Origin: Desulfatibacillum aliphaticivorans DSM 15576
Lineage (GTDB): Bacteria; Desulfobacterota; Desulfobacteria; Desulfobacterales; Desulfatibacillaceae
Reading direction: 5' to 3'
Length of the DNA stretch: 64,000 nucleotides
Assembly (NCBI RefSeq): GCF_000429905.1
Contig: NZ_AUCT01000001.1
Span: forward strand, 1-64,000
Positions 6,928 through 16,235 of this stretch are shown here, piece by piece. The translations under genes and the position numbers were made by a program. The stretch's first letter is position 1. Every line of letters starts with the position of its first letter. The notes beneath the pieces were generated by a model. It had not been told where the DNA came from. It ran no database searches and saw only the letters and a list, made by a program, of their open reading frames with translations.

Positions 6928-9633
6928 TCAGATTTTAGCCATGCTGCGACCATGGACCATGCCCTGGACAATTTTTTCCATGCCCTTGTCATATCCGCCC
7001 CCTTGAAGGGAGCCGGGGGCATCCTGCGGCCCATCCAGGACTTTTCTGATGGTATGGGCGAATTCCTGCATAAGTACGGGCTTGGTGACGTATTCCACAA
7101 TCCCAAGCTCCCTGGCCAGATTTTCCGAAAACTTCTCGGAAAACCCCGTGCACATAATAACCGGAATCTGCGGCCTGAGGCTGAACAGATTCCGGACCAG
7201 CTTGTCGCCGGTCATGCCCGGCATATTGTAATCCGTGATGACGATATCGAACTTGCCCGGATTTTCCTGAAATTTTTCCCAGGCGCCGGCGGCGGAAGTC
7301 AAGGCCGTCACCTGGTAGCCCAAACGTTCCAAGGTCTGCCGGGTCATGTCCAAAATGGGTTTTTCGTCATCCACCATTAAAATTCGTTCGTTCCCCGCCG
7401 GAAGAGCGCCTATGTCCAGCACACGCCTTGCTTCCTCGGGGGCGCCCTCCAAAGGAAGAACAATACTATAAGTAAAGCCTTTATTGGGTTTGCAGCTGAC
7501 CTGAAACTCCCCGTCATGGCGTTTGACGATGAACTGAATCAAAAGAAGGTCCACATTGCCTTCCATGCATGGAATGTCTTTAAAAACCAGCGGGCTGTAA
7601 ACTTTTAGCGGTATCTCCGGTTCGTTTCCCCTACAGGGATGCGACACGGACAGGCGCAAATAGACTCCAGGATATAGGAGGGAATCCGGCGCCAAGTCAG
7701 CCTGTCCTATACGCGCCTCCTCTAGCGAAACTGTCATTTCGCCCTCATTTACGGCCGCCGCCTTCCAGGCCCGCGAACATAAGGCGTAAATCATTTGACG
7801 TATGCCTTGATGATCGCCTCTGACGGTTCTGCACCGGTAGCTCCCCAGCCTTTTTATGCGGACGTGCTCCCGGGCTTCCGATTGGATGGACTGAACCGAT
7901 TCATCCACAATCCGGACTACATTCACGGAGGCGCCCTCCCGTTTTGAAAGAGTTTGAACCTCAGAGACTTGGATGGCCAGATCCGCGGCCTCTCGGGCCA
8001 TCTTACAAATTACGAGCAAATCCCGCTTTGCCGGATGATCCGGGGGAAGATTTCGCTCCGCCGACTCCGCCTGTTTGATGATGGGCCCCAGATAGCCGGA
8101 GACGTCCATGACGACTCCCCCCGCCGCCTCGCCAAACGCCCGTTTTTTTTCAAACTGCCGCAATTTTTCTTCCAGGTTGGCCCGCTCCTGCTCCGCCTTT
8201 TTCTTCTGCGTAACGTCCAAGGCGGTCGTGAGCAAGGCGTCCCTGCCCTGATACCGAATCCGGGCGCTGGAAGCCTCCAGCCAGATCAGATTTCCATCCC
8301 TGTCCTTGAGGCGATATTCCATAAGGGGAGGCACGGGCTTCCGGGCCAGGAGCCTTTCCACGGCGCCTTGCAGCGAGTGCTGGTCTCCCGGGTGCAGCCA
8401 TTGCTTCAGTCGATCAAAGGGAAGTTTCTTAAGCTCAGAGGGGGAATACCCCAGCATCCTGCTCAGGGACGGGTTGACGTACATCATTTCAGGAGGATCC
8501 AGGCTGAATATGGCGACGCCCTGAAGGGACTGCTCAACCAAAGCCCTATAGTTATCCTCGCTTTCCTTAAGCGCGGCCTCCGCCCGGTTCATCTGGGTAA
8601 GGTTTGTCTGCGATCCAAGCACGCGAAGCATATGCCCCTGGTCGTCGCGCTGGACATGGCCCCGCACCCAAAAGGTGTTGTACTCGCCGTTTTTCAGCCT
8701 CATCCGGCACTTTCGCTCAAAGGAATCAGCGCCGTCCTTGGCCTTTAAACCCTCAAACAGCGCACTCATACGCCCCTGCTCTTCCGGGTGAACCCGGCCA
8801 ATGAACTCGTCCATGGTATTGCCGATTTCAAACTTCGTGTACCCGAGCATCCTCTTCCAATCCAGGGAAAACGCCACGCTCCTGGTTTGAAGGTTCCAGT
8901 CCCATAACCCTTCAAGAGATCCTTGCAATGCCATGGCAAACTGCTTTTCGCTGGCTTCCAGGGCCTGATTCGCCCGCATCTGCGCCTGGGCCTTTTCCTT
9001 GATGATGGCTGCGGACGCCTTTTGCATGCGTAAGGCCCGATTCATGCCGTTGCCCACCGCCGTAATGATCGCGGCCACAATGATGCTTGCCAGCAAAAAA
9101 TTGGCGCCTATGACGGACCAGCGAAAAACCGGACGATCCAGGGGAACGGCCATATCCATCATCCCCAAGTGCAGCATGACCCCGATCGCCGTCAACGCCA
9201 GCACGTTCAACAGTCCTGCATACACCGCCGCGCGTGCGCCAAGCAGCACCGCCGCGAAAACCTGGAAGCAAAACAGATAAACCAGGCCTGGACGAAGAGG
9301 CCCCAACTGCACAAAAATCATGACGCCCAGTAAATAAACCAAATGGCATAAACTGTACGCCCGTATTTTATAACTGAGATATTGCCGGAACAGCAGCAAG
9401 GACAAAATCCACTCATAAATAATAAAATCCAGGACCGCCACGCCCCACTTCCCTTCCATGACGGTAAGCACGGCGCTTGGCAAAAGCACGAGGGCGCCCA
9501 GAATGGAGCCTCCAATAACAATGAGCTGCAGCAATTCCTCCCGCAAAGCCAGCCAAGCGGGCTCCGATTCCGTTCCTGGAAAAAGCACGGTTTGAAAATA
9601 ATCCCTTAATTGTTTTCTCAATGTATCTATCAA
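6928..9633 (-). CDS. Hybrid sensor pseudokinase: membrane domain, two PAS, dead kinase core, receiver
   Basis: The 901-residue protein has about six membrane helices (35-195), two PAS/PAC units (about 230-350 and 357-475), a kinase-like region (about 495-730) and a receiver domain (about 748-868). The phosphoacceptor block reads AAGGVVMDVSGYLGPI, so methionine 509 replaces the invariant histidine. The N-box asparagine region (IRQMIYALCSRAWKAA), the DxGxG box (replaced by HPCRG near 665) and the glycine-rich G2 box are all lost. The receiver keeps D755/D756, the phosphorylatable D801, T829 and K851. The frame is intact over 2.7 kb, which argues against simple decay. It may act as a phospho-acceptor or scaffold for another kinase. 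Confidence 0.85.
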   Translation of the reverse strand: MIDTLRKQLRDYFQTVLFPGTESEPAWLALREELLQLIVIGGSILGALVLLPSAVLTVMEGKWGVAVLDFIIYEWILSLLLFRQYLSYKIRAYSLCHLVYLLGVMIFVQLGPLRPGLVYLFCFQVFAAVLLGARAAVYAGLLNVLALTAIGVMLHLGMMDMAVPLDRPVFRWSVIGANFLLASIIVAAIITAVGNGMNRALRMQKASAAIIKEKAQAQMRANQALEASEKQFAMALQGSLEGLWDWNLQTRSVAFSLDWKRMLGYTKFEIGNTMDEFIGRVHPEEQGRMSALFEGLKAKDGADSFERKCRMRLKNGEYNTFWVRGHVQRDDQGHMLRVLGSQTNLTQMNRAEAALKESEDNYRALVEQSLQGVAIFSLDPPEMMYVNPSLSRMLGYSPSELKKLPFDRLKQWLHPGDQHSLQGAVERLLARKPVPPLMEYRLKDRDGNLIWLEASSARIRYQGRDALLTTALDVTQKKKAEQERANLEEKLRQFEKKRAFGEAAGGVVMDVSGYLGPIIKQAESAERNLPPDHPAKRDLLVICKMAREAADLAIQVSEVQTLSKREGASVNVVRIVDESVQSIQSEAREHVRIKRLGSYRCRTVRGDHQGIRQMIYALCSRAWKAAAVNEGEMTVSLEEARIGQADLAPDSLLYPGVYLRLSVSHPCRGNEPEIPLKVYSPLVFKDIPCMEGNVDLLLIQFIVKRHDGEFQVSCKPNKGFTYSIVLPLEGAPEEARRVLDIGALPAGNERILMVDDEKPILDMTRQTLERLGYQVTALTSAAGAWEKFQENPGKFDIVITDYNMPGMTGDKLVRNLFSLRPQIPVIMCTGFSEKFSENLARELGIVEYVTKPVLMQEFAHTIRKVLDGPQDAPGSLQGGGYDKGMEKIVQGMVHGRSMAKI

Positions 9634-9988
9634 ACCAAAACCCTTGATCTTGCTTGCAAATGAAATACGTTATCCGGAAGGCGCCCGTCCAAAGACGCTC
9701 CAGGCTTTTTAGAAAATGAAGCAATTATCGTGCCGCCATGTAGTGAAGAAGCCTTTACGTCAAATTTCGAGTTTTTTTCCGCCCGCGGTTTTCTGTCCGG
9801 CTTCTATAAGGACAGGTCTTTATATAAAATTGCTGTTATTATTATGCTTAAACAAGCGTCTAAAGTTCGCGTCCGGCAACGTGTTTGTTAGATTTTTGTA
9901 TTGATAAAATTGCACAGGTGTGGCAATGTGCCATTCATTAGATTGGAAACCGCCCGTCTATACCCATCCCCATGCGAAAGGAACCGTT
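9634..9988. other. Divergent intergenic region without a recognised gene
   Basis: This is about 355 bases between the divergent sensor and esterase genes. It is AT-rich around 9820-9910 and should hold promoters for both. The element ccggcaacgtgtttgtta (about 9873-9890) resembles a sigma-54 site, but the -12 GC is GT, so I do not call it. Confidence 0.4.
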
Positions 9989-11548
9989 ATGAAAAATCGT
10001 TGCGCAGTTCTATGCCTTGTACTCGCTTTATTCATGTTTTGCGTCCCGGCCTATGCAACCATGGATGCTTATGTGCCGCCGGATGTGGAAAACCTGATCG
10101 TTTTCGGGGACAGCCTGTCCGATTCAGGGAATATTCAGTTGATTACCGGAGGCGCAAGCCCCAGCGCCAGCGGCTATTGGCAGGGAAGGTTTTCCAACGG
10201 CCCCACATGGTGCGAGGTCGCGGCTGATTTCATGGATATCGACAACGACGTCCTTTTGATGGAATCGACCATTACCAATTCCATTGTAATGGGCAAACTC
10301 GCCTTGACGCCCCCTGTGGAGCCCGAAACCACTTACGGCACGCCCATCTTCTTTAACAATGCGTTCGGCGGCGCCGAAACCGGCGCGTGCGACACGGACT
10401 TTTTGTTTCAGGTCAACGGCTGGCTTAACGCCGGGTACACCATACCCGAAAAATCCCTGGTGGTGGTCTGGATAGGCGGAAACGACTTTTTGGGCATGAG
10501 CGATCCTTCCACGGCTCCTGCAGTCATCGGCAATGCCGTCAATAACATATACACCGGCATGGCCACCCTGACGGGACTGGGCGCGGACCACATCGCCGTC
10601 TGCAACCTGCCCAACCTGGGCGACACGCCTTTGTATCACGGCACGGATATGGAAGACGACGTCTTGACCCTGACAGTGGGCTTTAATCAGGCCTTGAGCG
10701 GCGCCCTGGCGACCTTCAGCGCCGCCTACCCCAATGTTGCCGTGTATCCCGTAGACATCTTCTCCATGGGAGAAAAAACCCACGAAACCCCCGCCGTATA
10801 CGGCGTTACCAATCTCTACGACCGGGCCATCGAACCCGCAGTCGCCGCTGTGGCGCTGGATGAAATTGACAATATCGCCCAATACGCCGCCGCCGACGGC
10901 TACCTGTACTGGGATGACGTACACCCGACGCGGGCCGCCCACAAGCAGATTGCAGCCCAGGTTTACGGCACGATTTTTATGGGCAATGCTAACGCCGACT
11001 ACATTAAAACCGAAGGGACCACCGGAGACGCCATCGGCATTGCAGGCGTCAACTGCACAGTCACTTCCGTGGAATTCGCCAACTGGGGCGCCACCTTCCA
11101 AACCAACCGCCCAGAAAACATGCTGTACGGCCTGCTGGACATCGAGGCGGCCTTGAACACTCCGGGCGACACGGCGGAAATCGAAATTTACCTGCCCAAG
11201 GCATTACCCGGGGGATACTCCTGGTACAAGTACATCAACAACAAATGGGTGGACTTCGTCCAGGTATATAAGGACACTAACGGACTGGAAGGCGCTCTGA
11301 TCAGCGCAGACCGCAAAACCATCACGCTGTATATCGACGACAACGGCGAATACGATCTGGACAACGTCCTTGGCCTGATCCAGGATCCCTCCGGCGCAGG
11401 CGTCGTGGAATCCGACAAGCCTGCTGACGCCGGCAAGGATGACAACTGCTTTGTGCGCTCCATGGGCGCAGACGCATCCTCCCTCCTGCCCCTGGCCATG
11501 CTGGCCGCAATCCTGGGCTTGGGCCTGGCCGTCCGCCGCATGCGTTAA
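9989..11548 (+). CDS. Secreted GDSL-family esterase/lipase with C-terminal anchor
   Basis: The ATG at 9989 follows an AAAGGAA site and gives about 519 residues. A signal peptide ends near residue 23 (PAYA). GDSL block I reads FGDSLSDSGN with nucleophile S42. The oxyanion block is WIGGNDF, and the Asp-His dyad sits in WDDVHPTRAAH. These are family hallmarks of SGNH hydrolases that cleave ester bonds. After about residue 340 an unrelated beta-rich domain follows, ending in a short CFVRS motif and a hydrophobic helix with a final RRMR. That layout resembles a CTERM-type sorting tail. The 51-54 kb protease carries a similar GGGGGGCFISS box. Confidence 0.88.
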   Translation: MKNRCAVLCLVLALFMFCVPAYATMDAYVPPDVENLIVFGDSLSDSGNIQLITGGASPSASGYWQGRFSNGPTWCEVAADFMDIDNDVLLMESTITNSIVMGKLALTPPVEPETTYGTPIFFNNAFGGAETGACDTDFLFQVNGWLNAGYTIPEKSLVVVWIGGNDFLGMSDPSTAPAVIGNAVNNIYTGMATLTGLGADHIAVCNLPNLGDTPLYHGTDMEDDVLTLTVGFNQALSGALATFSAAYPNVAVYPVDIFSMGEKTHETPAVYGVTNLYDRAIEPAVAAVALDEIDNIAQYAAADGYLYWDDVHPTRAAHKQIAAQVYGTIFMGNANADYIKTEGTTGDAIGIAGVNCTVTSVEFANWGATFQTNRPENMLYGLLDIEAALNTPGDTAEIEIYLPKALPGGYSWYKYINNKWVDFVQVYKDTNGLEGALISADRKTITLYIDDNGEYDLDNVLGLIQDPSGAGVVESDKPADAGKDDNCFVRSMGADASSLLPLAMLAAILGLGLAVRRMR

Positions 11549-11570
11549 CGAATCATTCCTTAGTGGAGCA

Positions 11571-11601
11571 CGCCGCACTGATTGAGCGGCGAGGCTTTTT
11601 T
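11571..11601 (+). terminator. Rho-independent terminator after the GDSL esterase
   Basis: A CGCCGC/GCGGCG stem (11571-11591) is followed by a run of seven T. It directly follows the esterase stop. Confidence 0.8.
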
Positions 11602-11609
11602 CTTAACGA

Positions 11610-11640
11610 CCGCCCTGCAGGCCTTCCTGCAGGGCGGTTT
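11610..11640 (+). terminator. Second strong hairpin, possible back-up terminator
   Basis: A perfect 12-base inverted repeat (CCGCCCTGCAGG, loop CCTT) ends in TTT. It lies only 9 bases after the first terminator, and the pair isolates the regulator downstream from the esterase. Confidence 0.65.
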
Positions 11641-11843
11641 CGCCTTGGAGCCGGCGCGGCTGTTTCCCCCAATTATCCCCTTCTCGCGGATAGACGGGAA
11701 AAGCCGGGAGGATTGGATGCAAGGTCCAAAACGGCCGCAGGAACCCATCCGGCTGCAGGCCCATCCCGGTTTTGATCTTTCCCCAGGAATATGTCATGAT
11801 TGTTTGCATGACAACATACCGCTTTCAATGATATTTTAAAATC

Positions 11844-13943
11844 ATGAAATTCTCCGAATTCGTCAACGCATATATTCAAATCGTGGGCGCCGGCGCCTCC
11901 ATCCAGGATTGCGCGGAAATCCTGGCCGGCGCTCCGGGCAAAAACCTGCTGATTGCGGACGATCCCCATCATATCCAGGGAATCCTGACCTTAAGGGAAA
12001 TCGCCCGGGCCCTGGCCGCCCAGGCGCCGCCCCTGGCCCCGGCCAGGGAATTCGCCAGCACGGATTTCCAGCGCGTATTACCCGGCGAATCGCTGCCGGA
12101 GACGGCCGAGGGCTCGCCGGCCTATTGGCTGGTTGCGGAGTCAGGCAGGATCATCGGCGTGGTCAGCCGGTCCCGGGTTTCGGAGCAAATCCACAAAGGC
12201 TCCCTGTCCGTCATGCGGCGGATGAGCATCTTCCTGGACTCCATATACAATCCGGTGGTGGCCATCGACGCCGAAGGCCTGGTCATCTTTTGCAACAAAT
12301 CCCTGGCCAAGGTTTCGGGCAAAAGCGTGGAGGAAATCCTAGGCAAGCCCATCAGCGATCTATTCGAGGACTCCCAGCTCATCCGCATCATCCGTACGGG
12401 AAAAGCGGAATCCACCCAGAAGGTGCGCCTTGGCGGCAAGGTGTACATGACCAACCGCACCCCTATTTTCATGGGCGGCCGGATCGTGGGCGCCACGGCC
12501 GTGCTCCAGGACATCTCCGAACTGGAAGCCATCTCCAACGAGCTGGAGCACACCCGGCGCATCAGCCTGGAGCTGGACGCCATCATCGAGTCCTCCTTTG
12601 ACGGCATATACGTGACGGACGGCGAAGGCCGCACCCTCCGTGTGAACAAGGCCTACGAACGCACCACGGGCATCCGCCGGGAGGACGTTGTGGGCCATAC
12701 CATGGCCGAATTGGTGGAGCGGGGCTTTTTCAACGAGTCGGTTTCCATGCGGGTTCTGGAAAATCGCAAAGGCGAGTCTTTGGTGCAAAAGGTCAAAAAC
12801 GGCAAGACCGTCATGGTCACCGGAACCCCCATCTTCGACGACCAGGGCGAAATCTCCCTGGTGGTCACCAATGTGCGCGACGTGACCGAGTTGTACAACC
12901 TCCAGAACGAACTGGGGCGCATGGAAGTGCTCCGCACCCGGTACGAAAACGAACTGGAGCAGTTGCGGGAGTCCGCTGGCGCCGCACCCTCGGTGGTCAT
13001 CCGGTCCAAAAAAATGAAGGAGGTCCACGAACTGGCCATGCGCCTTGCCAGGGTGGACGCCACCGTGCTGGTCCAAGGGGAGTCGGGCGTGGGCAAGGAA
13101 ATTTTCGCGGACCTGATTCACACCAACAGCCCCCGCAAGGACAAGCCCTTCGTCAAGATAAGCTGCGCCGCTATCCCCGAGCAATTGCTGGAATCCGAGC
13201 TATTCGGGTACGAGGCCGGCGCCTTCACCGGCGCCAAGGCCAAGGGCAAGGCCGGCATTTTCGAAAGCGCGGACGGCGGAACCATTTTCCTGGACGAAAT
13301 CGGGGAAATGCCCCTGAGCCTCCAGGCCAAGCTCCTGCGCGTGCTTCAGGATAAAAAAATCATGCGCGTAGGCGCCAACCATTCCATGGACGTGGACATC
13401 CGCATCCTGGCGGCCACCAACCGGGACCTGTCCCGGATGGTCGATAAAGGCGCCTTTCGCAACGATCTCTATTTCCGGCTGAACGTGGTGCCGGTGGTGA
13501 TTCCTCCCCTGCGGGAGCGCAAGGAGGCCATCGTCAACTTCGCCTATCATTTTCTGGAGAAATACAACCGCAAATACGGCTTCGCCAAGCAAATCGCCCC
13601 GGACGTCCTGGACATCCTCTACGACTACGACTGGCCGGGGAACGTGCGGGAATTGGAAAACACGGTGGAGCGCATGGTGGTAGTCACCAAGGGAGACGTG
13701 ATCGAACCGGCCGATTTACCCGAGAAGCTGCGAATCGCCCCTAAGTCCGGCCTGGCCCATGCGCTGGGCGGCGGGTCTTTGAAAAGCGCCCTGGAGGGTC
13801 TGGAGCGGGAAATCCTGCAACAGGCCCTGGAAACCCACGGCTCCACCCACAAGGCGGCCAAGGCCATGGGCGTCAACCAGTCCACGGTGGTCCGCAAGCT
13901 CCAGCGCTACGGAATCGATCCGAAAAAGAACAACGGGGATTAG
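11844..13943 (+). CDS. Sigma-54-dependent regulator with CBS-like and two PAS domains
   Basis: The 699-residue protein begins with a CBS-like sensory region (about 1-125), then two PAS domains (about 130-245 and 255-365) and an AAA+ sigma-54 interaction domain. Walker A reads GESGVGKE, and the sigma-54 contact loop GAFTGA and Walker B FLDEIGE are intact. A TyrR/Fis-type helix-turn-helix (THKAAKAMGVNQSTVVRKL) closes the protein. There is no receiver domain, so it probably senses a ligand or redox signal directly. Its targets are not evident because it stands alone between a terminator pair and tRNA-Gly. The start at 11844 has a poor Shine-Dalgarno sequence. Confidence 0.9.
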   Translation: MKFSEFVNAYIQIVGAGASIQDCAEILAGAPGKNLLIADDPHHIQGILTLREIARALAAQAPPLAPAREFASTDFQRVLPGESLPETAEGSPAYWLVAESGRIIGVVSRSRVSEQIHKGSLSVMRRMSIFLDSIYNPVVAIDAEGLVIFCNKSLAKVSGKSVEEILGKPISDLFEDSQLIRIIRTGKAESTQKVRLGGKVYMTNRTPIFMGGRIVGATAVLQDISELEAISNELEHTRRISLELDAIIESSFDGIYVTDGEGRTLRVNKAYERTTGIRREDVVGHTMAELVERGFFNESVSMRVLENRKGESLVQKVKNGKTVMVTGTPIFDDQGEISLVVTNVRDVTELYNLQNELGRMEVLRTRYENELEQLRESAGAAPSVVIRSKKMKEVHELAMRLARVDATVLVQGESGVGKEIFADLIHTNSPRKDKPFVKISCAAIPEQLLESELFGYEAGAFTGAKAKGKAGIFESADGGTIFLDEIGEMPLSLQAKLLRVLQDKKIMRVGANHSMDVDIRILAATNRDLSRMVDKGAFRNDLYFRLNVVPVVIPPLRERKEAIVNFAYHFLEKYNRKYGFAKQIAPDVLDILYDYDWPGNVRELENTVERMVVVTKGDVIEPADLPEKLRIAPKSGLAHALGGGSLKSALEGLEREILQQALETHGSTHKAAKAMGVNQSTVVRKLQRYGIDPKKNNGD

Positions 13944-14060
13944 CAGACATCGCAATCTTCACCGCTTGTTCTTAAACACGGAAAACACGGATTTATAAAC
14001 TTCCGCGGTCTGAATATCCTCTTATTTCCATGCGGGGCTTGGAGAGGCGAAAAACGCAAA

Positions 14061-14096
14061 AAGGGCTGCCCCGTATGGGATCAGCCCCTTTGTTTT
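14061..14096. terminator. Bidirectional terminator between the CBS-PAS regulator and tRNA-Gly
   Basis: An AAGGGCTG...CAGCCCCTT stem is flanked by A and T runs on both sides. It can therefore end the plus-strand regulator transcript and the minus-strand tRNA transcript. The rest of 13944-14406 holds only tRNA-Gly and short AT-rich sequence. Confidence 0.7.
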
Positions 14097-14103
14097 TCAT
14101 GGA

Positions 14104-14178
14104 TGGAGCGGGAAACGGGAATTGAACCCGCGACTTCGACCTTGGCAAGGTCGCACTCTACCGCTGAGTTATTCCCGC
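14104..14178 (-). tRNA. tRNA-Gly (GCC), CCA encoded
   Basis: On the minus strand the sequence folds as a cloverleaf. The acceptor GCGGGAA pairs with TTCCCGC, the anticodon loop carries GCC within CTTGCCAAG, and the T arm GCGGGTTCAATTCCCGT is followed by an encoded CCA. With CCA it is 75 bases. Confidence 0.95.
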
Positions 14179-14406
14179 TCAGCGGCCCTTACTTACACAG
14201 AACAGACCGGGTTTGTCAACTAGCAAAAGCCGGAAAAAATGGATATTTTTCCAAACAAGCAATTAGTCAAAGAATCAAATGCTCAATTGAGATCTTTAAA
14301 CTTGTGACGCATGATTTTTTTTTCTTTGGGGAACCCCATACGCAGGAAACAGACCAGACTGCGTACGGGGGGCGAGGCCCTTGGGCGCACGGTCCCAAGG
14401 GCTTTG

Positions 14407-15957
14407 CTATTTGTATCGGACGCCCCGGCCGAAGGGGACGCCCAGCTTTCGCATTTTATTCCGCAAGGTGGCCGGGTTGACGCCCATGGCCCGGGCCGCG
14501 CCGTCCTCTCCGTTGATCTTCCCCTTGGTTCGATGCAGCATCTTTATGATATGGCTCGAGATCACCTCATCAAGCATGGCGGGGGAGTCCTCCGCGTCAT
14601 GGGGCGCCTCCTCCGGAACGCTCCTTGGCTTTTCAAATCCGGAATCGTCGAAATGGAGCGTCTTTCCTCCGCTGACGATCATGGCCCTTTCCACCGCGTT
14701 CTCCAACTCGCGCACATTGCCCGGCCATGCATAAGTCTCAAGCCTTTTAACGGCTCCCGGGGCTAAGGAGGGATACTCGGCAAAGCCCATTTCCCGATAT
14801 TTTTTGTGCATGAAATATTGGGTCAGAGCGGGAATGTCGCAAGCCCGCTCCCTAAGAGGGGGAATGTAGATGGGAAACACCTTCAGCCTGAAATACAGAT
14901 CCTTTCGGAACGAGCCTTCCGCCACCATGTCCTCCAGGTTCCGGTTGGTGGCGGCGATGACCCGGGCGTCCACCTTGATGGTCTTGGCGCTTCCCACCGG
15001 TTCAAACTCCATTTCCTGCAAGACGCGCAGGAGCCGAAGCTGGGCGGCCTTGGGGAGTTCGCCGATTTCATCCAGGAAGATGCTGCCCTGGTGCGCCCTT
15101 TCAAACCGGCCGCGCTTGTTTTCAAAGGCGCCCGTAAACGCGCCTCGCACATGACCGAAAAGCTCGCTGTCGATCAGGGCCTCTGAAATGGCGCCGCAGT
15201 TGACCTTGATGAACGGCTCATTCCGCCTGGAAGAGTACTTGTGAATGGCGTTGGCGATCACCTCCTTGCCCACGCCCGTCTCCCCCATCAGAAGGACGGG
15301 GCTGGAAAGGGGCGCCACCTTGTTCACCTGCTGCATCACGTGCTTGAGGCCGAAGTCCGCGCCGATAATCTCATCGCTTTTTTGGGAAAGAAGCTCCTGT
15401 TGAAGGTATTTGTTGTCATCCGCCAGGAGATTTTTCAACTCCAGCAATTCAATATATCTTCGGCTGTTGGAGATGGCCACGGCGAAGGGGGATTGCAATA
15501 ATCGCAGCCTGTGAAGGTGCTCCCGCCCGAACCGGCTCTCCCCCCTGGCTTCAAAGGCGATAACCCCCACCTCCTTGCTGCCCAGGCTCAGGCGCATCAT
15601 CATCAGGGAGCGTATGCCGGAAAGACCTGCAATTTTAAGCATGTGCTGCCCCAAGGCGCCTTTATCCGCCCTATCCAAAAGCACTTCTTCAGGCAGGTCG
15701 GAGCCGTCTCCAATGAGCCGCCAAACCGGGGCGGGGTAGTCGAACCGGATATTCAACTGCCGCCCGCCATCGCCATTCGCCATGGCGTAAACAACGCCCG
15801 TTTTTTCCTTTAAATCAATAAAATGGAGATAGACGCTCTCCGCCGGAATGAAATTTTTCAAATAATCCAGGCAGTCAAACAAGGCTTTTTCGATTTCAAT
15901 GGACCCGCAGATGCGCAGGGTGGCTTCCCGGAAGAATTTGTTTTCATCCATGTTCAT
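14407..15957 (-). CDS. GAF-domain sigma-54-dependent transcriptional activator
   Basis: The 516-residue protein has an N-terminal GAF-like domain (about 15-175), an AAA+ domain (about 205-430) with GETGVGKE, GAFTGA and FLDEIGE, and a C-terminal Fis-type helix-turn-helix (GEDGAARAMGVNPATLRNKM). The layout is that of FhlA/NorR-type enhancer-binding proteins, where the GAF domain senses a small molecule. It is transcribed away from the acyl-CoA genes at 16236-19898. A clear sigma-54 promoter lies in the shared intergenic region, so it very likely controls those genes. An acyl-CoA or organic acid inducer is inference. Confidence 0.92.
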   Translation of the reverse strand: MNMDENKFFREATLRICGSIEIEKALFDCLDYLKNFIPAESVYLHFIDLKEKTGVVYAMANGDGGRQLNIRFDYPAPVWRLIGDGSDLPEEVLLDRADKGALGQHMLKIAGLSGIRSLMMMRLSLGSKEVGVIAFEARGESRFGREHLHRLRLLQSPFAVAISNSRRYIELLELKNLLADDNKYLQQELLSQKSDEIIGADFGLKHVMQQVNKVAPLSSPVLLMGETGVGKEVIANAIHKYSSRRNEPFIKVNCGAISEALIDSELFGHVRGAFTGAFENKRGRFERAHQGSIFLDEIGELPKAAQLRLLRVLQEMEFEPVGSAKTIKVDARVIAATNRNLEDMVAEGSFRKDLYFRLKVFPIYIPPLRERACDIPALTQYFMHKKYREMGFAEYPSLAPGAVKRLETYAWPGNVRELENAVERAMIVSGGKTLHFDDSGFEKPRSVPEEAPHDAEDSPAMLDEVISSHIIKMLHRTKGKINGEDGAARAMGVNPATLRNKMRKLGVPFGRGVRYK

Positions 15958-15988
15958 GGCGCCTCGGCATGTTTAGTAATTATCTAAT

Positions 15989-16066
15989 ATGACATTTTAT
16001 CCCCATTTTTACCTTATATGCAACTTAAAATATCAAATAAGCCATTTTGTCCAAAGCATTTTTACT
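15989..16066. promoter_or_regulatory. Pair of imperfect repeats, candidate upstream activator sites
   Basis: Two related segments, atgacattttatccccattttta (from 15989) and aagccattttgtccaaagcattttta (from 16039), lie 50 bases apart, about five helical turns. They sit 30-120 bases upstream of the sigma-54 promoter, where an enhancer-binding protein would bind. Confidence 0.45.
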
Positions 16067-16094
16067 AACCACTTGAAATACTATCAAATTCAGA

Positions 16095-16111
16095 TTGGCG
16101 CCCCATTTGCT
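16095..16111 (+). promoter_or_regulatory. Sigma-54 (-24/-12) promoter for the acyl-CoA genes
   Basis: TTGGCGCCCCATTTGCT has GG at 16097-16098 and GC at 16109-16110, with the required ten-base spacing. Only one base of the TGGCAC half differs from consensus. Transcription should start near 16121, giving a leader of about 115 bases before the first hydratase gene. Confidence 0.75.
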
Positions 16112-16235
16112 CCAAGAAAAACGGCTGCAAAGGCGTTTTGAAATACAACAGTCTGACAATTGTCTTTCGCCGCCTATTTTTGGGGGGCGGACATGCGGCT
16201 GCGCAGACGCGAAACCAGGAATCGAGGGTGGAGAC

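Noticed and set aside
9873..9890. Sigma-54-like site before the GDSL esterase
   Set aside because: The -12 dinucleotide is GT instead of GC and the -24 half is also imperfect.
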